Source of the DNA: Lachnospiraceae bacterium C6A11
Lineage (GTDB): Bacteria > Bacillota > Clostridia > Lachnospirales > Lachnospiraceae
DNA length: 64,000 nucleotides
Direction: 5' to 3'
Assembly (NCBI GenBank): GCA_000702245.1
Contig: JNKY01000017.1
Span: 124,001 to 188,000 of the forward strand
The notes under the pieces are model-generated. The model made no database searches, was not told the DNA's origin, and saw only the letters and a list, made by a program, of their open reading frames with translations. This document shows positions 24,848 through 34,652 of this stretch, piece after piece; the first letter of the stretch is position 1; each line of letters begins with the position of its first letter. Both the position numbers and the translations under genes were made by a program.

Positions 24848-25476
24848 TATATATCCGCTCCCTGTAAATACAGTCCTTTATCTCTAATATATTCATCTAC
24901 GGCCGCAGGAACTCTGTCCGAAATATCAACGTTGCCATTTACATCCTTACGAATAGCTGAGGATGAAATATTTCCGGCATCGCAGCTGAGAAACTCTATC
25001 TTAACATCCTTATATTTTTCAATATAGCTCTCTCTTATCGCCTGCAGCTCAGTTATATCGATATCATCTCTTACCGCAGCAAGAAAAGTCATACTGCTGA
25101 AAAGCTTCTTTATCTCACGCCAGTAATATAGATTCTTTAGTGAATCGCCGCCGATTATAAAGAAGTATTTGTTTCTGACATGATTCTCTCTATCTGCCTG
25201 CTTCAGCTCTCGTATGGTATCGATGGTATAGGTGATACCGCCTCTCTTAAGCTCAATATCAGATGGCTCAAGTCCTTCGATATCCTTAATTGCAAGCTTT
25301 ATCATCTGCAGCCTGTCATCGTCTGATATGGCAGCATCCTTTTTATAATAGGTATCACAGTTAGGCATGATAAGAACCTTATCAAGCTTATATTCAGTTA
25401 GAGCAGTCCTTGCAAGCATTATATGTCCGTTATGTATCGGATTGAAGGAACCTCCGAGTATACCTATTCTCTGCAT
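24847..25476 (-). CDS. nadD: Nicotinate-nucleotide adenylyltransferase
   Basis: NadD joins nicotinate mononucleotide to AMP in NAD synthesis. The 209-residue sequence has the nucleotidyltransferase motif GGSFNPIHNGH at residues 7-17 and the C-terminal ISSSAIRKDV (SxxxxR type). ATG at 25476 is chosen for its AAGGAG site 5 bases upstream; the frame is open for eight codons before it. Neighbours yhbY, yqeK and rsfS are the usual Firmicute set. Confidence 0.97.
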   Translation of the reverse strand: MQRIGILGGSFNPIHNGHIMLARTALTEYKLDKVLIMPNCDTYYKKDAAISDDDRLQMIKLAIKDIEGLEPSDIELKRGGITYTIDTIRELKQADRENHVRNKYFFIIGGDSLKNLYYWREIKKLFSSMTFLAAVRDDIDITELQAIRESYIEKYKDVKIEFLSCDAGNISSSAIRKDVNGNVDISDRVPAAVDEYIRDKGLYLQGADI

Positions 25477-25552
25477 AATTACTCCTTGATAGTCAATCAA
25501 TCGGTCATTGTCATAATCAGATTTTTTCAGAAACTCAATAATATATTACGGC

Positions 25553-25843
25553 CTATCTGGGGAACTCAATTCCCGGCTTCTCGTTATTTCTCTTATATAA
25601 TACTATCTTTCTGCCAATTACCTGAACAACTTCGCTGTGTGTTCTCTCAGCAAGTGTTGCTGCGATCTCACGAGGATCGTCAAGGCAGTTCTTGAGTACA
25701 TTTATCTTGATAAGCTCTCTCTTCTTGATGGCCTCAGCAACTGACTCAGTGAACTCAGGTGTAAGACTTGCCTTGCCAAGGCTGAGAATACAGTCCATAG
25801 TCATTGCAAGACCTTTAAGATAAGATCTTTCCTTACTTGTCAT
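25553..25843 (-). CDS. yhbY: YhbY/CRM-domain RNA-binding protein
   Basis: This 96-residue single CRM-domain protein is associated with 50S assembly. Recognisable features are the opening LKGLAMTMDCILSLGKASLT, the helix ESVAEAIKKRELIKINVLKN, and IGRKIVLYKRN near the end, the place of the GxxG-type RNA-contact loop. AAAGGA precedes the ATG; it lies 15 bases after obg in the same operon. Confidence 0.93.
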   Translation of the reverse strand: MTSKERSYLKGLAMTMDCILSLGKASLTPEFTESVAEAIKKRELIKINVLKNCLDDPREIAATLAERTHSEVVQVIGRKIVLYKRNNEKPGIEFPR

Positions 25844-25858
25844 ATTTATTCCTTTCCA

Positions 25859-27163
<1,305 letters not shown>

Positions 27164-27191
27164 CTATTTCAAAATCAAACAAATACATGTT

Positions 27192-27213
27192 ACCTGCAAA
27201 TACTATTGCAGGT
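27192..27213 (-). other. Perfect inverted repeat in the obg leader
   Basis: ACCTGCAA and TTGCAGGT pair perfectly over 8 bases with a 6-base loop, 40 bases before the obg ATG. There is no U-tract on the minus strand, so it is not a terminator; it could be an operator or an RNA structure. Confidence 0.55.
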
Positions 27214-27243
27214 CTTGATCAACTTATTTTCTCTGTAAAGAAA

Positions 27244-27266
27244 GGGAGCTGATTAAAACAGCTCCC
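27244..27266 (-). terminator. Intrinsic terminator after rpmA
   Basis: A perfect stem GGGAGCTG / CAGCTCCC with a 7-base loop is followed on the minus strand by TTTCTTT. It separates the rplU-prp-rpmA transcript from obg, perhaps partially. Confidence 0.85.
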
Positions 27267-27286
27267 TTAACCTCTGTACTGCGAAA

Positions 27287-27568
27287 TTACTCAGCAGGAT
27301 GTACTGAAACCTGCTTCTTGTCTCTTCCGAGTCTCTCAAATCTTACAACACCATCAACTAATGCAAAAAGTGTATCGTCTCCGCCACGTCCTACATTAAG
27401 TCCCGGATGAATCTTTGTTCCGCGCTGTCTGTAAAGTATATTTCCAGCTTTTACAAACTGTCCATCTGCTCTCTTGGCGCCAAGTCTCTTTGCCTCAGAA
27501 TCACGTCCGTTCTTAGTAGAACCAACTCCCTTCTTGTGAGCAAAGAACTGTAAATCCATTCTAAACAT
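27287..27568 (-). CDS. rpmA: Large ribosomal subunit protein L27
   Basis: The 93-residue L27 has the Firmicute N-terminal extension [17 protein letters not shown], in which the first residues up to the QFF region are removed by the Prp protease before the protein reaches the peptidyl-transferase centre. The core [21 protein letters not shown] follows. GGGAGGTG precedes the ATG at 27568, supporting the extended start. prp is directly upstream. Confidence 0.98.
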   Translation of the reverse strand: MFRMDLQFFAHKKGVGSTKNGRDSEAKRLGAKRADGQFVKAGNILYRQRGTKIHPGLNVGRGGDDTLFALVDGVVRFERLGRDKKQVSVHPAE

Positions 27569-27573
27569 CTGTT

Positions 27574-27897
27574 TTACACCTCCCTGATGTAAACTTTCAC
27601 AAAATTTCGTCCATTCTCCTCTGCTATATCGGATATTCCTTTATAGAGAGAATTTATCAGCAGCTTACTGTCGCCGCTTACTTCGGATACGACTTTGAAT
27701 TTGATGTCGCCTCTCTCAGCTGTTTCACCGACGAATCTGTCATCGGTCAGAAGTTCTATCGAATTAATGGTATTAAATACCAGAGTACTTACTGCACAGC
27801 AGACAAGATCTCTTCCGTATTTACCCGATCCGGCATGACCTCTTACTGAAAATCCGAAAAATTCATCATTTTTTTTGTAAAATACTGCTTTGATCAT
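27574..27897 (-). CDS. prp: Ribosomal-processing cysteine protease Prp
   Basis: The 107-residue protein is the protease that cleaves the L27 extension. The catalytic His is in [14 protein letters not shown] (about residue 21) and the catalytic Cys in [11 protein letters not shown] (about 33-34). It sits between rplU and rpmA as usual, with 5 bases to each neighbour. A match between this enzyme and the QFFA site of the adjacent L27 makes the assignment secure. Confidence 0.95.
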   Translation of the reverse strand: MIKAVFYKKNDEFFGFSVRGHAGSGKYGRDLVCCAVSTLVFNTINSIELLTDDRFVGETAERGDIKFKVVSEVSGDSKLLINSLYKGISDIAEENGRNFVKVYIREV

Positions 27898-27902
27898 AAG
27901 CC

Positions 27903-28208
27903 TTATGCATTGATTGAATCAATCTTTACAAGTGTATATGGCTGTCTGTGACCATTCTTCTTGTGATATCCTGTCTTTGGCTTGTACTTGTAAACAACAA
28001 CCTTCTTAGCCTTGCCCTCGCCAAGTACTGTTGCCTTAACAGTAGCGCTCTTTGCAGCATCTCCACAGATAACATCTGAATCCTTGCTTACAACAACAAC
28101 ATCAAATGTAACAGTTGCATCTTTCTCTGCATTAAGCTTCTCTACCTTAATGACATCTCCTTCAGATACCTTGTACTGCTTTCCGCCTGTAGCTATAATT
28201 GCGTACAT
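27903..28208 (-). CDS. rplU: Large ribosomal subunit protein L21
   Basis: The 101-residue protein has the L21 pattern MYAIIATGGKQYKVSEGD at the start and YKPKTGYHKKNGHRQPYT near the end. ATG at 28208 is chosen over an open extension of 16 codons because AGGAGG is 7 bases before it and the family always starts with this strand. It is the first gene of rplU-prp-rpmA, with a strong promoter and a structured leader. Confidence 0.98.
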   Translation of the reverse strand: MYAIIATGGKQYKVSEGDVIKVEKLNAEKDATVTFDVVVVSKDSDVICGDAAKSATVKATVLGEGKAKKVVVYKYKPKTGYHKKNGHRQPYTLVKIDSINA

Positions 28209-28290
28209 ATGGTTTCCTCCTATCATTATTACTCGCCAACTTTGGCGGCGTCTCATTTGGACACACTTTTAGCCTCGTTGTGCGGCACAC
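28209..28290 (-). ncRNA. Probable L21 leader RNA
   Basis: The roughly 80-base untranslated leader between the promoter and rplU contains a perfect hairpin CGCCAA / TTGGCG with an AG loop, about 20 bases before the ribosome site, and a further GUGUGCC/GGCU-containing segment. Position and layout fit the Firmicute L21 leader class, through which the ribosomal operon is autoregulated. I compared it only from memory of the family, so the class is uncertain. Confidence 0.5.
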
Positions 28291-28296
28291 TTTGAC

Positions 28297-28325
28297 AATA
28301 TAGCATCTGTAAATACTTATGTCAA
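28297..28325 (-). promoter_or_regulatory. Promoter of rplU-prp-rpmA
   Basis: On the minus strand a consensus TTGACA (28320-28325), a 17-base spacer and TATATT (28297-28302). The predicted start is near 28290. Confidence 0.85.
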
Positions 28326-28348
28326 GTGATATTTTATTATAAATCGCT

Positions 28349-29686
28349 CTATAAATCAGTAGATGTAAATGACTGTGGCTGTTCGAATTCTACACTGTTG
28401 TCAGGCTTATCGTAGATTGAAGTGTCCTGAACTTGTGAAACCGGCTCTGCTTCTTTTGGCTCAGACTTCGGAGCTGCAGGCTCTTCTATCTTGGTTGGTT
28501 TATCAACAGTCTGTGAACCAAATGAATTGTCCGGCTGACCGAAACCGCCGAAATCAGCTGTATTCTGTGGCTGGTTATAATTCATATTTGGATTGAAACC
28601 GCCAACATTCTGATTATAGCCGCCCATTTGAGGCTGACCGAAGCTATTCATATTAGGCTGCACGAAGTTACCCATGTTCTGTGGCTGACCAAAGCCATTC
28701 ATATTAGGCTGACCAAAGTTACCCATGTTCTGTGGCTGATTATAATTCATATTCTGATTGTAGCCGCCCATATTTGGCTGACCAAAGTTATTCAACTGTT
28801 GCTGTCCGTAACCACCCATCTGTGGCTGACCAAAGCTGTTCATATTAGGCTGACCACCAAAGGTTGCTCTCTGATTAAAACTGCCCCGCTGATCGTATGC
28901 CGAATTCTGAGGAGTATTATATACATTCATTCCTGTACCGAAACCAAACTGTGAAGATTGCTGAGGTCTCTGTGAATAAGGGATGCCATACATTCCGTTA
29001 TTAGGTGTAATTCTGCTCTGACCGTACATCCTGACATCGTCCTGAGCAACTGATTTTGATATGCCGATGACAGTAAGAAGAGCAAATACAGATTCGGCTG
29101 CTTCCAGGATACTATTCATAACGTAGTTTTCAGGTTTATATGTCATTTTTCCAGCTTCGATAAAATATGATATTGTTCCAGCTAAAGAAATAGTGAATAG
29201 AATGACTGCAAAAACAATAATTCCAGCTACAACTCCCCCTCTGTCAGGAGTTGTAAAACATAATATAAAAAGTATGATTAACAATAGTGCAATTACAAAT
29301 GTAAGGTATGATTCAAAGGAATACTTTATTAACCAAAGTGTATAAGTAAAACTTGACTCTCTTTTACTTGAAAACAGAGACTCCATTGCTTTTTTATATA
29401 TATCAAAATATTTGATATATCCTATAGAACTAAATATCAGTGAGGTAGCAAGGCATCCAACAGACGCTTTGTTTAGTTTAGCAAAAGCAAATGTTGCTGT
29501 AAGTAATAGGCATACAAGAGTAGCAATACAACTAAACTCTACCAAGCCTTTCATGTGTTTCATTGTACCAGCGACTATAAAAAGACCTCTTCCGTTTGTG
29601 ATAGCGTATACACCTAAGCCTAAAGTAAATATGGCAGCTATCGCGCCCATCAATGCCCCGTTTTTGTACTCTTTCCCCTGATTCAT
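28349..29686 (-). CDS. Membrane protein with long Gln/Asn/Gly-rich tail
   Basis: I do not recognise this 445-residue protein. Residues 1-212 hold about six membrane segments (for example 10-30, 50-70, 75-92, 126-144, 150-175, 190-210). Residues 215-395 are low complexity and almost free of charge, made of imperfect FGQPNMNG / PQMGGYNQN / NYNQPQNMG units, followed by a Pro/Glu/Lys-rich acidic end. The tail resembles prion-like or condensate-forming sequence. The membrane half resembles that of the gene directly upstream, so the two look like diverged duplicates. AGGAGG precedes the ATG at 29686. It lies between rng and rplU, where other Clostridia usually have nothing. Confidence 0.8.
   Translation of the reverse strand: MNQGKEYKNGALMGAIAAIFTLGLGVYAITNGRGLFIVAGTMKHMKGLVEFSCIATLVCLLLTATFAFAKLNKASVGCLATSLIFSSIGYIKYFDIYKKAMESLFSSKRESSFTYTLWLIKYSFESYLTFVIALLLIILFILCFTTPDRGGVVAGIIVFAVILFTISLAGTISYFIEAGKMTYKPENYVMNSILEAAESVFALLTVIGISKSVAQDDVRMYGQSRITPNNGMYGIPYSQRPQQSSQFGFGTGMNVYNTPQNSAYDQRGSFNQRATFGGQPNMNSFGQPQMGGYGQQQLNNFGQPNMGGYNQNMNYNQPQNMGNFGQPNMNGFGQPQNMGNFVQPNMNSFGQPQMGGYNQNVGGFNPNMNYNQPQNTADFGGFGQPDNSFGSQTVDKPTKIEEPAAPKSEPKEAEPVSQVQDTSIYDKPDNSVEFEQPQSFTSTDL
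28517..28855 (-). repeat. In-frame Gln/Asn/Gly/Met repeats of the membrane protein
   Basis: About 110 residues are coded by repeating segments of 45-75 bases (units ending QPNMN, QPQMGG or QPQNMG). Neighbouring copies keep long runs of base identity, which points to recent expansion or contraction by slippage or recombination. Confidence 0.8.
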
Positions 29687-29743
29687 AGTTGTACCTCCTG
29701 AATACTTAAAAATATCATCAACTGTCATTTAACAGCATAGTGA

Positions 29744-30481
29744 TCAAAGTCTGTTTTTACTGTCTATTTCTCTGATCTCACCGTATTCTTCTATCTCGCG
29801 GCGGAAATCATCCTCGTCCGGATTGAAATTTGAAGCAGCGCGTTCCTTTCTGAACGGCTCTCTGGTTAAGAGAAGCGCGTAACATACCATAGCACACTCA
29901 AATACAGTCCATATGATGTATACGATATTCTGCTTCCAATAATCCTTGTAGACCTCTTTGTCCTTCATGGTATTTATTATATACAGTCCTTCGGCAACAA
30001 GTGTTGCAACCATGTAGAAGAAATAAATAACCATAAGAGGAATAACCGGCTTCCTATACATCGTAAATATAACGATCACAGCAAATGCGATCAGGAGCAC
30101 GGTACATATCAAAAGAGTAAAGCCCGAAATCGGACTAAATAGCTTATATGCTTTTATACTGAAATTGGTTTTCTTTTTGACACCGCTTTTTACTGAATTT
30201 TTGAAGATATTTACATACTTATCGAGTCTTGCAAGTGCCGTTACGCTCTTTATAAGAACGTACAAGGCGATACTGCTTATTATAAGTCTGTTATATCTTA
30301 GAATAGCGAGAGCTATCGCTATAACCGCGAACGATATCATCAGAACCTTTGAAAATCCGTCATAGATATTGATTCCCTTTTGTTTGCCGGGACTGAACAT
30401 TATAAGACTGACAATATCGACCAATGAAACAAAAATAAAAATAGCTGATGCAACCCTGAACTTTTCCTTCTCTAATTCCAT
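29744..30481 (-). CDS. Polytopic membrane protein of unknown function
   Basis: I do not recognise this protein of about 245 residues. It has six likely membrane segments and charged ends, with a very acidic/basic C-terminal tail (PDEDDFRREIEEYGEIREID). Its topology, the loop KYVNIFKNSVKS after segment 3 and the last segment with FECAMVCYALL align with the corresponding parts of the Q/N-rich membrane protein downstream (KYFDIYKKAMES, AESVFALLTVI), suggesting a tandem duplication. Start choice is uncertain: GTG at 30493 with AGGA close by, or ATG at 30481 with GGGA 6 bases upstream; the latter is used. A good promoter lies 70 bases before it. Confidence 0.75.
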   Translation of the reverse strand: MELEKEKFRVASAIFIFVSLVDIVSLIMFSPGKQKGINIYDGFSKVLMISFAVIAIALAILRYNRLIISSIALYVLIKSVTALARLDKYVNIFKNSVKSGVKKKTNFSIKAYKLFSPISGFTLLICTVLLIAFAVIVIFTMYRKPVIPLMVIYFFYMVATLVAEGLYIINTMKDKEVYKDYWKQNIVYIIWTVFECAMVCYALLLTREPFRKERAASNFNPDEDDFRREIEEYGEIREIDSKNRL

Positions 30482-30552
30482 ACTTTGTCCCACTTTTCCT
30501 ATAGTTTTTTTGCACTGAAAAAAATAGCCCTTTCAGCTGTATTACCCCCTTG

Positions 30553-30581
30553 ATTATACAACTAACGGACTATTTTGTCAT
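30553..30581 (-). promoter_or_regulatory. Promoter of the two membrane-protein genes
   Basis: On the minus strand ATGACA (30576-30581), a 17-base spacer and perfect TATAAT (30553-30558). The predicted start near 30546 lies just beyond the rng stop codon and within a run of G residues. Confidence 0.75.
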
Positions 30582-30584
30582 TTA

Positions 30585-31799
30585 TTATTTGCTTTCATCC
30601 AGCAGTTTTTCGATAGAATATGTACTGCCTGTTCGCTGTCTGGTAAGCTCTGCCAGACCAAGTGATGTCATGTCGACGAAGAAGCATTTTTTGTGGTCTC
30701 TTGAGATGAATTCCTTCAATCTCGATAAGACTCTTTCCTGAGATGAAGCTTCTCTCATATTTATCAGATCGACTATGATGATTCCCGACAGATTTCTTAC
30801 TCTTAAAACCTTCGAGATCATCTCGGCAGCTTCTTTGTTTGTTTTAACAATATGCTCTTCAAAATCGCTGCCCTTTATATCCTTACCTGTATTTACGTCG
30901 ATTACTGTAAGGGCTTCTGTCAGGTCAACGATCAGATAACCGCCCGAAGGGAGGTATATCTTTCTGCCAAACATAACCTTAAGGTTACGGTCAATATTGT
31001 AGAGAGCCCTGAGTGACTGCATCTTATCGTTATGAAGGATAAGCTCTGATTGATCAAAGCCCTCGTTGGAAAGCTCATCATAAAGATCCTTTATATCCGT
31101 GACTACAGTCAGTTTATTATAGGTCTTTTTAAATCTGAGATCCCTTAAATATTCTGCAGGATCCTCTTCTCTTCTATAGATGCAGCATCCTGCTGTACTG
31201 CTTAGTCCTGCGGCAATAACATCGTTAAGACTTTTAAGTGTATTTACAGTATCTTCTACGATCAGATCTACATTCTCAGATAAAACAGAGGTAATCGCTG
31301 ATCTGAAGATTACGCCTGAACTATCTCTGAAATCCTCGCTGTGATCATTCTTGATTTTTTCGTAAATACTGTTAAGCCTTTCTCTCTCTTCATTGCTCGT
31401 GATCTTCTTGGAGATACCAAGTCTTCCGGAACAGTTCGCAATAGCATAACGTCCGCGAAGGGAAATATCAGCTGTCGCCTGCGCCCTTTTATTTCCGGTG
31501 GCCGCCTTAGTCTTCTGAACCAGGAGCCAGTCACCCTTTTTAACAGTAGATTTATTTCCGTGTTTTACAAAGATGTGTTTTCCTTCATTCTCATCAAGTG
31601 AGTAATATAGTATTTCTCCACCTTCTATCCGAAGGAAGGCAGCTTTAAGGTTTTCAACGATATTATCGACTACGGCGACATAAATACCACCGGTTTCAGA
31701 TTCATTACAAAAAGGATGAACCTCCGAAAGAACCTCATCCTCATAGATAAATGCTACCGCCCCACAGCTTGCTTTAGTTAATACAATACGCCCATCCAT
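30585..31799 (-). CDS. rng: Ribonuclease E/G-family endonuclease, short form
   Basis: The 404-residue protein cleaves single-stranded RNA in rRNA maturation and mRNA turnover. It has the S1 domain (residues about 38-110), the 5'-sensor and RNase H-like parts, and the DNase I-like catalytic core with metal-binding Asp in ALTVIDVNTG and in IIIVDLINM. It ends right after LGLAELTRQRTGS, at the place where RNase E and G go on to the zinc-link CPxC motif, which is absent along with the small domain. Two in-frame stop codons follow, so it is not a sequencing slip. GGGGG precedes the ATG. Confidence 0.9.
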   Translation of the reverse strand: MDGRIVLTKASCGAVAFIYEDEVLSEVHPFCNESETGGIYVAVVDNIVENLKAAFLRIEGGEILYYSLDENEGKHIFVKHGNKSTVKKGDWLLVQKTKAATGNKRAQATADISLRGRYAIANCSGRLGISKKITSNEERERLNSIYEKIKNDHSEDFRDSSGVIFRSAITSVLSENVDLIVEDTVNTLKSLNDVIAAGLSSTAGCCIYRREEDPAEYLRDLRFKKTYNKLTVVTDIKDLYDELSNEGFDQSELILHNDKMQSLRALYNIDRNLKVMFGRKIYLPSGGYLIVDLTEALTVIDVNTGKDIKGSDFEEHIVKTNKEAAEMISKVLRVRNLSGIIIVDLINMREASSQERVLSRLKEFISRDHKKCFFVDMTSLGLAELTRQRTGSTYSIEKLLDESK

Positions 31800-31870
31800 T
31801 ACAATCCCCCAAATCGTTACCTACACAGTAAAATACAATACTTAAGAAGTGATTTTTGCTAAAAATATCT

Positions 31871-32659
31871 TCAAAAATGCTCGCCGGCATCACTGAGCGG
31901 TTTAAAACCACTCGCCTGATCACCGTAATAAGTTTCAAGTCTGAGTATATTATAATCAAACCTGTTATATTCAACACCAAGCTTATCACAGATTGCAGTG
32001 AGAACATTCTCAGGCTTAATGTTATCATGACTTCCTGTAGCGATAAGCATATAGATGCCTTTGTCGTTCTCAGAACCCTCTGTAACAGAATCAGCAGGCG
32101 CATCGGAAAGAACCGAAGCATCTTTATAATTATCCTTAACTGCGATATCAAATATATAAGGCTTAATATCCGTAACAGCCTCTGACTTCTTGGCCTTCTT
32201 CAGGACCTCGATAGAAGCCCCTGCCATCAGCTTATCAATAATATTAGAAAAGCTTGTAAGATCATCATCTGTCGACAGACCGAAGGTGCTTCTGCCCTTT
32301 TCTGTAAGAGTAATCATATAATCGGAAGCTGTAACTGCAGCCATAGAATTGACAGCGTTATCAGGAAGCGTAACTATATCGATCATTTTAATGTATGGCG
32401 AACCCACCTTATTAAATCTGTCGATAATATCCTGACTGCTTGTGACAGATTCAAATTCAGCATCACAATATTCGCCTACCGACTCCATCATAAGCGGCAT
32501 CGGCGCAGCAAAAGAAATGATCTGATGAGGGCTCATTCCGGTACTGTAGCTTATATCAAGCTCAGCCCTTCTGATAGCCTTCTGAAAATACCTCATCACA
32601 TCAAGATGACTTATGAACTTAACAGGTCCTGTTTTGCTGTACTTAATTCTGACTTTCAT
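31871..32659 (-). CDS. DUF2344 (TIGR03936-type) protein partner of radical SAM enzyme
   Basis: The 262-residue protein starts MKVRIKYSKTGPVKFISHLDVMRYFQKAIRRA, cut here into its two recognisable parts KVRIKYSKTG and ISHLDVMRYFQKAIRRA, and continues with SYSTGMSPHQIISFA, the family signature. It is almost always encoded next to the B12-binding radical SAM protein found directly upstream, and is sometimes fused to it; function unknown, with a link to tRNA or ribosome modification suspected from context. The middle (LMAGASIEVLKKAKKSE) is poorly conserved. Start is the ATG at 32659 by homology; no clear ribosome site is seen. Confidence 0.85.
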   Translation of the reverse strand: MKVRIKYSKTGPVKFISHLDVMRYFQKAIRRAELDISYSTGMSPHQIISFAAPMPLMMESVGEYCDAEFESVTSSQDIIDRFNKVGSPYIKMIDIVTLPDNAVNSMAAVTASDYMITLTEKGRSTFGLSTDDDLTSFSNIIDKLMAGASIEVLKKAKKSEAVTDIKPYIFDIAVKDNYKDASVLSDAPADSVTEGSENDKGIYMLIATGSHDNIKPENVLTAICDKLGVEYNRFDYNILRLETYYGDQASGFKPLSDAGEHF

Positions 32660-32693
32660 TACGCATTTACCATATATTACTATATCATATATA

Positions 32694-32750
32694 TCAATCA
32701 AACTATTCTCTCAGCTGTTTAAAATACACCTTCGAGAGTGTTTTAATTGA
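32694..32750 (-). repeat. Hairpin element copy 1
   Basis: On the minus strand arms TCAATTAAAACACTCTC and GAGAGAATAGTTTGATTGA (one G-U, two or three bulges) enclose a core GAAGGTGTATTTTAAACAGCT. It fills the gap between the radical SAM stop and the DUF2344 start and may replace a normal ribosome-site spacer. Confidence 0.7.
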
Positions 32751-32753
32751 TAA

Positions 32754-34619
32754 TTAGTTACCAAAGCATACACCGCTTCCAAATGCTGCACCGCCGCAGC
32801 CCTGACACTTATCGCGGCAGTTAAGTGTAACCTTGCCTTCCTTGGCCGTCAGCCATTCCTTCTTCAGGAAAGCCTTGGTGACTCCGGCATCGATATGATC
32901 CCATGGGAAAACCTCGTCAATATCCCTCTCTCTTTCGGTGTAAAATTTTATATCAACATTATTTTCTTCAAATACTTTATGATACCTTTCCATGGAGAAG
33001 AATTCTGTCCATGCATCGAAGATCGCACCTGCCTTATAGGCGTCATATATAACCTTCGAAAGCCTTCTGTCGCCTCTGGCAAATACAGCCTCGAGCACAG
33101 AAATATCCTCATCATGATAAGTAAACTTCAATCTCTTCTTATTAAGCTGCTGATTAAAGGTATCCTTTACGTGTCTTGCTCTTCTGATGTATTCATCTCT
33201 AGGAAGCATAGGTGCCCACTGGAAAGGAGTGAAAGGCTTCGGCACAAAATACGAAGCCGATGCTGTAATCTGAAGAGAACCAACTCGCTCTTCCTTCGGA
33301 ACAGTTTCGAAATATTCCTCTGAAATTCTTTCTGAAAGAAGCGCTATTCCTTCAGCATCTTCGTCAGTCTCTGTAGGAAGTCCAAGCATGAAATAAAGTT
33401 TAACCTTATTCCAGCCGCCTTTAAAAGCATCCTTCGAGCCATTAATAATATTATCCTCGGTAATACCTTTATTTATAACATCTCTAAGTCTCTGAGTACC
33501 GGCTTCAGGTGCAAAGGTAAGCGAAACCTTCTTGATATCCTGAACCTTCTTCATAACATCCAGCGAAAAAGCGTCAATTCTAAGAGAAGGAAGCGAAACA
33601 TTGATATGCTTCTTATCCATTTCGTCCATCAGATAGTCAAGAAGCTCCTTGAGTGACAGATAATCACTGGTTGAAAGCGAGGCAAGCGAAACCTCTTCAT
33701 ATCCGGTATTGCTGAGCATTGTGTCAGCATATTTCTTAAGGAGTTCAACGCTCTTCTGTCTGGTCGGACGATATATCATACCGGCCTGGCAGAATCTGCA
33801 GCCTCTGATACAGCCTCTCATAACCTCGAGAACAACTCTGTCCTGAGTCGCTCTGAGGTAAGGAATAACAGGCTTCATAGGATAAGGCGCCTCATTGAAG
33901 TCTGTCACGACCACCTTTTTAACACTATTTGGAACGTCATCGTATTTTGGCATAACAGCCTTAACTGTACCGTCATCATTGTAGCTTGCTTCATACATTG
34001 AAGGAACATAGATCCCCTTGATCTTTGAAGCCTCGTGCAGAAACTCTTCTCTGGTCATTGGGCTATGCTTATATTCTTTATAAAGCTTAAACAGCTCGTC
34101 GTAGCTGACCTCGCCCTCACCGATATAGAATATGTCGAAGAAATCCGCAACCGGTTCAGGGTTAAATACGCATGGCCCGCCTCCGATAACTATCGGATCC
34201 CCCTTCTGCCTTTCTGATGCATAGATCGGAAAGCCTGAAAGGTCAATGACCTGCAGTATATTTGTATAGCACATCTCATATTGAAGAGTTATGCCAAGAA
34301 AATCAAAATCCTTTACAGGACTTTGTGTTTCAAGTGTAAAGAGAGGGATATTTTTCTCTCTCATTATCTTATCAAGATCAGGCCACGGACTGTAAACCCT
34401 CTCGCAATAAGTATCATCACGACGGTTGAACATATCATAAAGTATCTGAATTCCAAGATAAGACATACCTATCTCATAAACATCAGGAAAACACATGGCA
34501 AAACGGATATCGACAGAATCGACATCCTTCTCTACCATGTTTACTTCATGACCTATATAACGTGACGGCTTCTCCACCGCCATCAAAATTTCATCCGAAA
34601 GCGCAAGCTTATAATTCAT
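32754..34619 (-). CDS. B12-binding-domain radical SAM protein (TIGR03960-type)
   Basis: The 621-residue enzyme has an N-terminal region resembling B12-binding radical SAM proteins (CFPDVYEIGMSYLGIQILY), then the radical SAM barrel with the 4Fe-4S triad CIRGCRFC, substrate region EVSLASLSTSDYLSL, and a C-terminal cysteine cluster LNCRDKCQGCGG. The reaction is unknown. It is followed by its usual DUF2344 partner. ATG at 34619 is used; a TTG four codons upstream keeps the frame open but has AAGG too close to it. Confidence 0.92.
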   Translation of the reverse strand: MNYKLALSDEILMAVEKPSRYIGHEVNMVEKDVDSVDIRFAMCFPDVYEIGMSYLGIQILYDMFNRRDDTYCERVYSPWPDLDKIMREKNIPLFTLETQSPVKDFDFLGITLQYEMCYTNILQVIDLSGFPIYASERQKGDPIVIGGGPCVFNPEPVADFFDIFYIGEGEVSYDELFKLYKEYKHSPMTREEFLHEASKIKGIYVPSMYEASYNDDGTVKAVMPKYDDVPNSVKKVVVTDFNEAPYPMKPVIPYLRATQDRVVLEVMRGCIRGCRFCQAGMIYRPTRQKSVELLKKYADTMLSNTGYEEVSLASLSTSDYLSLKELLDYLMDEMDKKHINVSLPSLRIDAFSLDVMKKVQDIKKVSLTFAPEAGTQRLRDVINKGITEDNIINGSKDAFKGGWNKVKLYFMLGLPTETDEDAEGIALLSERISEEYFETVPKEERVGSLQITASASYFVPKPFTPFQWAPMLPRDEYIRRARHVKDTFNQQLNKKRLKFTYHDEDISVLEAVFARGDRRLSKVIYDAYKAGAIFDAWTEFFSMERYHKVFEENNVDIKFYTERERDIDEVFPWDHIDAGVTKAFLKKEWLTAKEGKVTLNCRDKCQGCGGAAFGSGVCFGN

Positions 34620-34652
34620 GTGACTGTTCAACCTTATTTTAGTGATTATAGA

